A stretch of 64,000 bases of DNA from Lysobacter panacisoli (GTDB lineage Bacteria > Pseudomonadota > Gammaproteobacteria > Xanthomonadales > Xanthomonadaceae): assembly GCF_009765165.1 (NCBI RefSeq), contig NZ_VLNU01000001.1, positions 2,734,247-2,798,246 on the forward strand, read 5' to 3'. Made by a program: the position numbers and the translations under genes. Positions 56,591-64,000 of the stretch are shown here, piece after piece (the first letter of the stretch is position 1; the number at the start of each line of letters is the position of its first letter). The notes under the pieces are model-generated. The model was not told where the DNA came from. It was given only the letters and a program-made list of their open reading frames with translations, and ran no database searches.

Positions 56591-56964
56591 GGGGCCCCCT
56601 TGTCGCGCCCATCCTAGCGTGAGTCCCGCGCGCCCGCATCGTCGCCGCGATGGCCGTTGTCGAAGGCGCTAAGCGTTTGGATGGGATGAGAGGGGCAGGG
56701 ATCGGCCGGACGGCGGTGCGCATCGGCCATGCCGTACACGCGGGGTGAGCGATGTCGTGGGTGTTCGACCAGTGCAGGGCCCAGGTTCGGACCATCTCCG
56801 GTCCGACGAGTGGTCGACGCGACACCCGAACCAGCCGCGCCCAATGACGCGACGTAGCGACCGGACACCCGGCCCGACGCCTTCGACAGGCGATGCGGTG
56901 CAGGTGGAAACGTGGCCGCGGCCGACGGCGTGATGCGTCGACGGCCGACCGAAGGAGCAAGTGG
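56591..56964. other. Divergent promoter region before the megasynthase
   Basis: About 370 nt without a gene, between the J-domain gene and the NRPS/PKS. An AAGGAG ribosome site lies at 56951-56956. No confident promoter pair or regulator site was recognised. Confidence 0.5.
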
Positions 56965-59900
56965 ATGAGCACGCGGTTGGAAGCGAAACAGGACAAGCAC
57001 GCGGCCGCTCCGGCGCCAGCGATCGACTCGGCACTGCTGGACGTGCTGCCGCAGCACGCGGGCGATGATGATGGCACGCAGTCGTTCGCACTCGATGCGA
57101 ACACCGCCGCTGCGTTGCGCGCGACTGGCGTCGATGCATCCGGCCTCATGGCGGTTGCGCTCGCCATCGTCGAATCGCGCCTGTGCGGTGCAGTCGATGT
57201 GCTCGTCACCCACGTGGCCGGTGGAAACATCGCCCAGCAGCGCATCGCGCTCGGCAACGAACATACGCTCGCGCTCGCAGCGCAGCTGTCGTCCGCCAGC
57301 GGTGCGCTGCAGCCGGCGGTGTGGGCCGCACTCGACACCGACGGGATTCCCGCCGAAGTCGCCTCGTCCTGGCATCTTGTCCTCGACGACGATGCCCGCA
57401 TCGACGTGGAATACCGTGAACCACTGACCGCCGCGAGCGTGGCGGTGCTCGGCGAATGCGCGCGGCGCGCGCTGACTGCCATCGCGCAGTCACCCGGCGC
57501 CATCGGCGCCGATATCGACGTGCTCGATCCGGCCGACCGCGAACGCCAGCTGCGTGAGTGGGGAGTAGCACCACCTGCGCGCACGACGTTCGACACCGTG
57601 CACGACTGCTTCGCGCAGGCGCGCGACCGCTGGCCCGATTCCCTCGCCATCGTGCACAACGAAGACTCGGTGACCTACACCGAACTCGACCATCGCGCCG
57701 CATCACTCGCCACGCGCCTGCGCGCGGCGGGCGTCGGCGTTGGCGACATCGTGGGCGTGGCGATTCCGCGCTCGCTGGCGGCACTGGTCGCGATGCTCGG
57801 CGTGATCAAGGCCGGCGCGGCGTACCTGCCGCTCGATCCGACGCTGCCCGCGGACCGCCTGGCGTTCATGGCGCAAGACGCGTCGATCCGTGCGGTGATC
57901 ATCGACGGCGCCCGCGACGTGGCGGTGCCGGCGCAGTATCCGCGCGTTGCGGTCGATGGCGACGACGCGCCGGGAACTCCTGCCGAAGGAATCGACGGCG
58001 ACAGCCTTGCCTACGTGCTGTTCACGTCCGGATCGACCGGCGTGCCGAAGGGCGTGGAAGTCCGCCAACGCTCGCTCGTGCGCCGGCTGCACGGCATCGA
58101 TTACGTCACGCTTGATGCGCAGACGCGCATGCTGCACTCGGCGCCGCTGGGTTTCGACATCTCCGGGCTGGAGATCTGGGGCACGCTGTTCAACGGCGGC
58201 ACGATCGTCGTGCATGACGAAACCGTGCCGACCGCCGCGCGCCTGCGCGCGACGGTGGAGCGCCACGCCGCGAACGCCGGCATCATGGCGGTGGCGTTGT
58301 TCAACGCCATCGTCGACGAGGATGCGCACATCTTCGCCGGGCTGCGCGACATCATCATCGGCGGCGAATCGCTGTCGGTCGATCACGTGCGCCGCATGCA
58401 GGCGATCGCGCCGGAGCTGCGCATCCACAACGGCTACGGTCCGACAGAGTGCACGATCATGTGCACGTCCTATGAGATCCCGCGCGATCTCGCCGCCGAC
58501 ACCACCTGCATCCCGATCGGACGCACCCTGCAGGACGCGAGCGCCTATGTGCTCAATCGTCGCCTGCAGCCGGTGCCGGCCGGCGTCATCGGCGAACTCT
58601 GCGTGGGCGGCGTCGGCGTCGCCCGTGGCTACCTGCAGCGTCCCGAGCTCAACGCCGAGCGCTTCGTCGCCAATCCCTTCGTCACGGAACCGGACATCCT
58701 CTATCGCACCGGAGACTACGTGCGCTATCGCCAGGATGGGCAACTGGAATTCGTCGGTCGCACCGATGCGCAGGTGAAGATCCGCGGTTACCGCATCGAG
58801 CTGACAGAAATCGAGGCCGTGCTCGCGCGTCATCCCGCAGTGGCGTCGTGCACGGTCGTCGCGCGAGCCGATTTCCCCGGCGAGAAGCGGCTGGTCGCGT
58901 ACTACGTGCCGACGGTGGTCGAAGCGGGCGCGACACAGCTGCGCGCGCACCTTGCCGCAGCGCTTCCTGCCTTCATGGTGCCCACGCGTTACGTCTGCCT
59001 GCTGGATGAGCTGCCGCTGACCGCCAATGGCAAGGTCGATCGCCGAGCACTGCCGGCGCCGGACCGCAGCCGACCCGAACTCACCTGCGACTACGCCGCG
59101 CCGGCGACGCCGCTCGAAGCACGCCTGTGCGATGCGTTCGGCTCGCTGCTCGACGTCGAAGGCGTGGGTCGCGACGACAACTTCTTCGAACTGGGCGGCA
59201 GCTCGCTGCTCGCGGTGCGCCTGGCCGAACACATCCGCAACGAAGGCTGGCAGTCCGGATCGCCCGATCGTCCCCGCGTCGCAGCGCCGACCATCTTCCA
59301 GCACCCGACGCCTGCGCGTCTGGCCGCTGTGCTGGACGGCGACACGGCCGCGAATGCATCGCGGACCGCGCGTCGCAACGTGTCCGACATCGTGCGCGAA
59401 CCCATCGCGATTATCGCGATGGCCGGCCGTTTCCCGGGTGCCGACGACGTCGAGGGCTTCTGGAACAACCTCTGCGAAGGCCGCGACTCGATCACCAAGT
59501 TCCGCATCGACGAGCTGGATCCGTCGATCGGCGCGTCCGATCGCAATGACCCTTCGTACGTCGCCGCGCGTGGTGTGATCGAGGGCGTGGAACTGTTCGA
59601 CGCCGCGTTCTTCGGCATCGGTCCGCGCGAGGCGGAGCTGATGGACCCGCAGCAGCGCATCTTCCTGGAACTGTGCTGGGAATGCCTGGAACGCGGCGGC
59701 CACGTGCCCGACGCGACGGCCACTGCGGATGGCACGAACATCACCGGCATCTTCGCCGGCATGAACAACGCGACGTACTTCCAGCGCCATGCGTCCGTGC
59801 ATCCGGAACTGGTGAACCGCGTCGGCGCACTGCAGGTGATGCTCGGCAACGAGAAGGATTACATCGCCACGCGCGTGGCGCACAAGCTCAACCTCACCGG

Positions 59901-62900
59901 TCCCGCGGTCAGCGTGCACAACGCGTGCTCGACCTCGCTGGTGGCGATCGCGCAGGCAGCTGAGAGCCTGCAGTCCGGGCTGTGCGACATGGCGCTGGCC
60001 GGCGGCATCGCGGTGACGTGCCCGCCGCGCAGCGGGTATCTGTACCAGGAAGGTTCGATGCTGTCGCCCGACGGGCATACGCGTACGTTCGATGCGCAGG
60101 CCAAGGGCACGGTGTTCGGCGACGGCGCGGCGGTCGTGCTGCTCAAGCGGCTGTCCGATGCGATCGCCGATGGCAACACGGTGTACGCGGTGATCCGCGG
60201 CGCCGCGCTCAACAACGACGGCGCCAACCGCGCCAGCTTCACCGCACCGAGCAGTGAAGGGCAGGCGGCGGTGATCGCGCTGGCGCACGACAAGGCCGGC
60301 GTCGATCCGCGCAGCATCGGCTACGTCGAAGCGCACGGCACGGCGACGCCGCTCGGCGATCCCATCGAGATCGAAGGCCTGACGCGCGCATTCCGTCGCG
60401 GCACGCAGGACACCGGCTTCTGCCGCATCGGCTCGCTCAAGAGCAACGTCGGCCACCTCGTCACCGCAGCCGGCGCCGCGGGCGTGATCAAGACCGCGCT
60501 GGCGCTCCACGAGAAGCGCATCCCGGCCAGCATCCATTTCGAATCGCCGAATCCGTCGATCGACTTCGCTGCGTCGCCGTTCGTCGTCAACGCACGCATG
60601 AGCGCGTGGGACAGCGATGGCGCACCGCGTCGCGCGGGCGTGAGTTCGTTCGGCCTGGGCGGCACCAATGCGCATGCGGTGCTCGAGGAAGCGCCGTTGC
60701 TGCCTGCGTCAGATGCGGGCGACGGCGCGCAGCTTCTCGTGCTGTCGGCGCGCACGCCGGCCGCGCTGGGCAACGCGGTGAACCGGCTGGTCGATCATCT
60801 CGAAACGAACCCGCACGAGAACCTCGCCGACGTGGCGTGGACGCTCGCGGTCGGACGCAAGGCCTTCTCGCACCGCATCGCGGTAGCGGCGGACGACGTG
60901 GCCAATGCGATCGAAACGCTGCGCGCACCCGACACGCAGGCCGAGGCCGCGCGAAGCCGTCCCACGCGCGCGGGCGAAGTCGTGTTCATGTTCCCGGGAC
61001 AGGGCGCAACCTATGCCGGCATGGGTCGCGGGCTGTACGCGAGCGAAGCCGTGTTCCGCGACGCCGTGGACGAATGCGCGACAGTGCTCGGAACCGAGCT
61101 CGGCTTCGACCTGCGCGAGGTCATGTTTGGCGACGACGCGCAGGCGCTGTTGCCGACCTCGGTGATGCAGCCGGCGACGTTCGTGATCGAGTACGCGCTG
61201 TCGCGGCTGTGGATGAGCCGTGGCATCGATCCGGCCGTGATGATCGGCCACAGCGTGGGCGAGTTCGTTGCCGCCACGCTGGCCGGCGTGTTCGAACTGG
61301 GCGATGCACTGCGGCTGGTCGCGCGTCGCGGTGCGCTGATGCAGGCGCAGCCGCCGGGCGCGATGCTCTCGGTCCGGCTGCCCGCGCAGAAGGTGCTCGA
61401 GCGCCTGCCGCAGGGCCTCTCACTGGCTGCGGAGAACTCGCCGCTGGCTTGCGTGGTGGCCGGTCCGGCGGACGACGTGGCGGCGTTCCAGGCGCAGCTG
61501 GAAGGCGAGGGCATCGCCTGCCGCGCGTTGCGGACCTCGCATGCGTTCCACTCCGCGATGATGGAGCCGGTCGTCGCGCCCTTCCGCGAGGCGGTCGCCG
61601 CGGTGCGCCTGAACGCGCCGACGCGCCGCATCGTCTCCACCGTCACCGGCGATTGGCTCGACGACGCCTCCGCCACCTCGCCCGATTACTGGGCCCGACA
61701 CCTGCGCGAGCCGGTGCGCTTCGCGCCCGCGCTGCAGTGCCTGCTCGACGTGCCCACGCGCGTGCTGCTGGAAGTCGGCCCGCGCGCGACCCTCAACGCG
61801 CTCGCGCGCCAGCAGCCTGACGTGCAGAAGCAGCGCATGGCCGTGGTCGCCACGTTGGCCGACAACCCGGCCAGCGAGCGCCGCGACGTGCTTGCCGCCG
61901 CCGGTCGCCTGTGGAGCACCGGCGTGGCGATCGATCCGGCGGCCTTCGACCGCCGCGCGATCCGCCATCGCCTGCGCCTGCCGACCTATCCGTTCGAGCG
62001 ACAACGTTATTGGGTTGAGGCCATCGCGGCGGCCGCGTCGAACGTGATCCCGCATCCGGCCGTCGCGGCCACCGCCAGAACAACGACCGTATTGGAGACC
62101 GTCATGCCGCAGTCCACGCCCTCGACCGCCGTCGCCGTCCCGACCGCCGCTACCGCCGCTCCCGGCCGTCGTGAGCGTCTCGTCGGGCAACTGCGTGGCC
62201 TGTTCGAGAACGTCGCCGGCTTCGACATGGCCGATGCCGACGTCGACACCAACTTCATCGAACTCGGGCTGGACAGCCTGATGCTCACCCAGGTCGCGGT
62301 GCAGTTGCAGAAGACCTTCGAGGTGCCGGTCGGATTCCGCCAGCTGATGGGCGACTGCTCCAGCCTGGACCGCCTCGCGGCGATGCTCGACGAGGCGATG
62401 CCGGCCGAAGCCGCGCCGGCGCCCGTGGCGGCCGTCGTCGCTCCGGTCGCCGTCGCGCCGCCGGTCGCTGTGGCCGCGCCCATCGCGATGCCCGCGCTCG
62501 ACGGCGGCAACGATTTCACCCGCCAGGTGATCGCCCAGCAGATGCAGCTGATGGCGCAGCAGCTCGCGTTGCTGTCCGGTGGCGCAGTGGCCGCGCCCGC
62601 GCCGGTCGTCGCGCCGGCGCCTGTGGCGGTGGCTGCTCCGGCACCCGCGCCGGCGCCCGTCGCTGCACCGCAGCCGGTCGCAGTCGCGCCCGCGAAGCCC
62701 GCCGAAGGCGAGGAAGACACCGGCGCGGTCCAGCAGAAGTACGACGTCAAGAAGGCCTTCGGTGCGATCGCGCGCATCGACAACAACGCCGACCTCGAAC
62801 TCACGCCGCAGCAGAAGACGCGGCTGGACGCTTTCTTCGACCGCTACATCGCGCGCACGCGCAAGTCGAAGGAGTACACCCAGCAGCATCGCGACCGCCT

Positions 62901-64000
62901 CGCCGATCCGCGTGTGGTCAACGGCTTCCGTCCGCTGACCAAGGAGATCGTCTACCAGATCGTGGTGGAGCGTTCGAAGGGCTCGCGCGTGATCGACCTG
63001 GACGGCAACGAGTATGTCGATGCGCTCAACGGCTTCGGCATGAGCCTGTTCGGCTGGCAGCCCGACTTCGTCCTCGACGCCGTGCGCGAGCAGCTCGACA
63101 AGGGCTACGAGATCGGACCGCAGCATCCCGTCGCCGGCGAAGTCGCCGACCTGGTGTGCGAGCTGACCGGGCACGAGCGCGCCGCGTTGTGCAACACCGG
63201 TTCCGAAGCAGTGCTTGGCGCATTGCGTGTCGCGCGCACCGTGACCGCGCGAAGCACGGTGGTGCTGTTCACCGGTTCCTACCACGGCATCGTCGATGAA
63301 GTGATCGTGCGCGGCACCAAGTCGCTGCGTGCGGTGCCGGCCGCGCCGGGCATCCTGCGCAACACCGCCGAGAACGTGCTGGTGCTCGACTACGGCACGC
63401 CCGAATCGATGGAGATCATCCGTTCGCGCGCGAAGGAGATCGCCGCGGTGCTGGTCGAGCCGGTGCAGAGTCGGCGTCTGGACTTCCGCCCGGTGGAATT
63501 CCTGAAGGAACTGCGCGAGGTGACGCGCGACAACGGCGCGCTGCTGATCTTCGACGAGGTGGTCACGGGCTTCCGCTCCAATCCGGGCGGCGTGCAGGCC
63601 ATCTTCGGCATCAAGGCCGACCTCGCGACTTACGGCAAGGTCGTCGGCGGCGGCTTCCCGATCGGCGTGATCGCCGGCAAGCGCGAGTACATGGACGCGC
63701 TCGACGGAGGCCATTGGCAGTACGGCGACGATTCGGTCCCGACGGTGGGCGTGACGTACTTCGCCGGCACCTTCGTGCGCCATCCGCTCGCGCTGGTCGC
63801 GGCGAAGGCAGTGCTTGAACACTTCAAGCGCGATGGCGGCGAGCTGCAGAAGCGTCTTAACGCCAACGCCGAAGCATTGGCTAACGACATCAACGCCTAT
63901 TGCGCGGACGTCGGCGCACCGGTTTCGGTCAAGCAGTTCGCCTCGGCGTGGAAGACCCACTGGCACGAGAACCATCCGCTGCAGGACCTGCTGTTCGCAC
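56965..64000 (+). CDS. Hybrid NRPS/PKS megasynthase (A-PCP-KS-AT-ACP-aminotransferase), 3' truncated
   Basis: The frame is open over the 2,345 residues visible and continues beyond the window. Residues 1-200 resemble the C-terminal lobe of a condensation domain without HHxxxDG. The adenylation domain (about 205-720) has FTSGSTGVPKG (353-363), YGPTE (491-495), YRTGD (580) and Lys690 in NGKVD. A PCP has LGGSS with Ser747. The KS (about 813-1240) has Cys988 in NACSTS, His1124 in EAHGT and His1164 in SNVGH. The AT (about 1340-1640) has Ser1430 in GHSVGE and HAFH at 1526-1529, the malonyl-CoA type. The ACP Ser is 1771. An Ala/Pro/Val linker precedes a class III PLP aminotransferase (from about 1929) with Lys2225. 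It should load an amino acid, extend it by C2 and convert the beta-ketone to a beta-amine. Confidence 0.93.
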   Translation, partial: MSTRLEAKQDKHAAAPAPAIDSALLDVLPQHAGDDDGTQSFALDANTAAALRATGVDASGLMAVALAIVESRLCGAVDVLVTHVAGGNIAQQRIALGNEHTLALAAQLSSASGALQPAVWAALDTDGIPAEVASSWHLVLDDDARIDVEYREPLTAASVAVLGECARRALTAIAQSPGAIGADIDVLDPADRERQLREWGVAPPARTTFDTVHDCFAQARDRWPDSLAIVHNEDSVTYTELDHRAASLATRLRAAGVGVGDIVGVAIPRSLAALVAMLGVIKAGAAYLPLDPTLPADRLAFMAQDASIRAVIIDGARDVAVPAQYPRVAVDGDDAPGTPAEGIDGDSLAYVLFTSGSTGVPKGVEVRQRSLVRRLHGIDYVTLDAQTRMLHSAPLGFDISGLEIWGTLFNGGTIVVHDETVPTAARLRATVERHAANAGIMAVALFNAIVDEDAHIFAGLRDIIIGGESLSVDHVRRMQAIAPELRIHNGYGPTECTIMCTSYEIPRDLAADTTCIPIGRTLQDASAYVLNRRLQPVPAGVIGELCVGGVGVARGYLQRPELNAERFVANPFVTEPDILYRTGDYVRYRQDGQLEFVGRTDAQVKIRGYRIELTEIEAVLARHPAVASCTVVARADFPGEKRLVAYYVPTVVEAGATQLRAHLAAALPAFMVPTRYVCLLDELPLTANGKVDRRALPAPDRSRPELTCDYAAPATPLEARLCDAFGSLLDVEGVGRDDNFFELGGSSLLAVRLAEHIRNEGWQSGSPDRPRVAAPTIFQHPTPARLAAVLDGDTAANASRTARRNVSDIVREPIAIIAMAGRFPGADDVEGFWNNLCEGRDSITKFRIDELDPSIGASDRNDPSYVAARGVIEGVELFDAAFFGIGPREAELMDPQQRIFLELCWECLERGGHVPDATATADGTNITGIFAGMNNATYFQRHASVHPELVNRVGALQVMLGNEKDYIATRVAHKLNLTGPAVSVHNACSTSLVAIAQAAESLQSGLCDMALAGGIAVTCPPRSGYLYQEGSMLSPDGHTRTFDAQAKGTVFGDGAAVVLLKRLSDAIADGNTVYAVIRGAALNNDGANRASFTAPSSEGQAAVIALAHDKAGVDPRSIGYVEAHGTATPLGDPIEIEGLTRAFRRGTQDTGFCRIGSLKSNVGHLVTAAGAAGVIKTALALHEKRIPASIHFESPNPSIDFAASPFVVNARMSAWDSDGAPRRAGVSSFGLGGTNAHAVLEEAPLLPASDAGDGAQLLVLSARTPAALGNAVNRLVDHLETNPHENLADVAWTLAVGRKAFSHRIAVAADDVANAIETLRAPDTQAEAARSRPTRAGEVVFMFPGQGATYAGMGRGLYASEAVFRDAVDECATVLGTELGFDLREVMFGDDAQALLPTSVMQPATFVIEYALSRLWMSRGIDPAVMIGHSVGEFVAATLAGVFELGDALRLVARRGALMQAQPPGAMLSVRLPAQKVLERLPQGLSLAAENSPLACVVAGPADDVAAFQAQLEGEGIACRALRTSHAFHSAMMEPVVAPFREAVAAVRLNAPTRRIVSTVTGDWLDDASATSPDYWARHLREPVRFAPALQCLLDVPTRVLLEVGPRATLNALARQQPDVQKQRMAVVATLADNPASERRDVLAAAGRLWSTGVAIDPAAFDRRAIRHRLRLPTYPFERQRYWVEAIAAAASNVIPHPAVAATARTTTVLETVMPQSTPSTAVAVPTAATAAPGRRERLVGQLRGLFENVAGFDMADADVDTNFIELGLDSLMLTQVAVQLQKTFEVPVGFRQLMGDCSSLDRLAAMLDEAMPAEAAPAPVAAVVAPVAVAPPVAVAAPIAMPALDGGNDFTRQVIAQQMQLMAQQLALLSGGAVAAPAPVVAPAPVAVAAPAPAPAPVAAPQPVAVAPAKPAEGEEDTGAVQQKYDVKKAFGAIARIDNNADLELTPQQKTRLDAFFDRYIARTRKSKEYTQQHRDRLADPRVVNGFRPLTKEIVYQIVVERSKGSRVIDLDGNEYVDALNGFGMSLFGWQPDFVLDAVREQLDKGYEIGPQHPVAGEVADLVCELTGHERAALCNTGSEAVLGALRVARTVTARSTVVLFTGSYHGIVDEVIVRGTKSLRAVPAAPGILRNTAENVLVLDYGTPESMEIIRSRAKEIAAVLVEPVQSRRLDFRPVEFLKELREVTRDNGALLIFDEVVTGFRSNPGGVQAIFGIKADLATYGKVVGGGFPIGVIAGKREYMDALDGGHWQYGDDSVPTVGVTYFAGTFVRHPLALVAAKAVLEHFKRDGGELQKRLNANAEALANDINAYCADVGAPVSVKQFASAWKTHWHENHPLQDLLFA

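Noticed and set aside
57703..60675. Long minus-strand frame opposite the megasynthase
   Set aside because: The opposite strand carries all the NRPS/PKS motifs; the minus-strand translation is His/Arg-rich and shows no family signature.

Overview
The window is a high-GC chromosome segment from a gammaproteobacterium. Gene content and order point to the Xanthomonadaceae, most like Lysobacter: an emrRCAB-type efflux operon, a cinA-lexA-recA-recX-alaS-csrA block, a LexA box of the Xanthomonas type (TTAGTAG-N5-CTACTAA), and a hybrid NRPS/PKS gene at the right edge. The genus assignment is inference; no 16S gene is present.

Layout. 1-9 kb: the tail of a PstS-like/OmpA protein, an enoyl-CoA isomerase-like enzyme, a PCu(A)C copper chaperone, a thioesterase coupled to uvrA, an OmpA-type lipoprotein and a secreted subtilisin-like protease. 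9.3-14.4 kb: rplU-rpmA-obgE, rpsT, murJ and ribF. 14.4-18.7 kb: ileS-lspA-ispH. 18.8-22.1 kb: unknown small proteins, tRNA-Thr and radA. 22.1-28 kb: purU and a drug-efflux operon (emrR, emrC, emrA, emrB) headed by a perfect operator-like palindrome. 28-32.7 kb: a CcsA-like protein, ffh, then rpsP-rimM-trmD-rplS. 32.8-41 kb: a Mut7-C protein with an odd Asp/Pro-rich insert, a MATE transporter, Hsp15, a DUF937 protein, catalase and mutS. 41.3-43.9 kb: a TonB-dependent receptor. 43.9-50.1 kb: the SOS block pncC/cinA, lexA, recA, recX, alaS, then csrA. 50.2-50.6 kb: tRNA-Ser and tRNA-Arg with a strong terminator. 50.6-56.6 kb: nucleotide-sugar enzymes, an Sfp-type phosphopantetheinyl transferase, an undescribed 41-codon ORF, an exopolysaccharide-type sugar transferase, a MITE-like repeat and a membrane J-domain protein. 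56.96 kb to the right edge: one open NRPS/PKS gene with the order remnant C - A - PCP - KS - AT - ACP - aminotransferase, cut by the window.

How the parts work together. Most of the window is core housekeeping. The accessory signal is at the right end. The megasynthase carries its own adenylation domain, a malonyl-type AT and a PLP aminotransferase, which predicts a beta-amino acid unit early in a lipopeptide- or peptide-like product; the Sfp-type transferase 3 kb upstream can activate its carrier proteins. Several genes (PCu(A)C, ribF, ispH, cinA, lexA, emrR) have -10 hexamers only 6-9 nt from the start codon, so leaderless or near-leaderless transcription looks common here.
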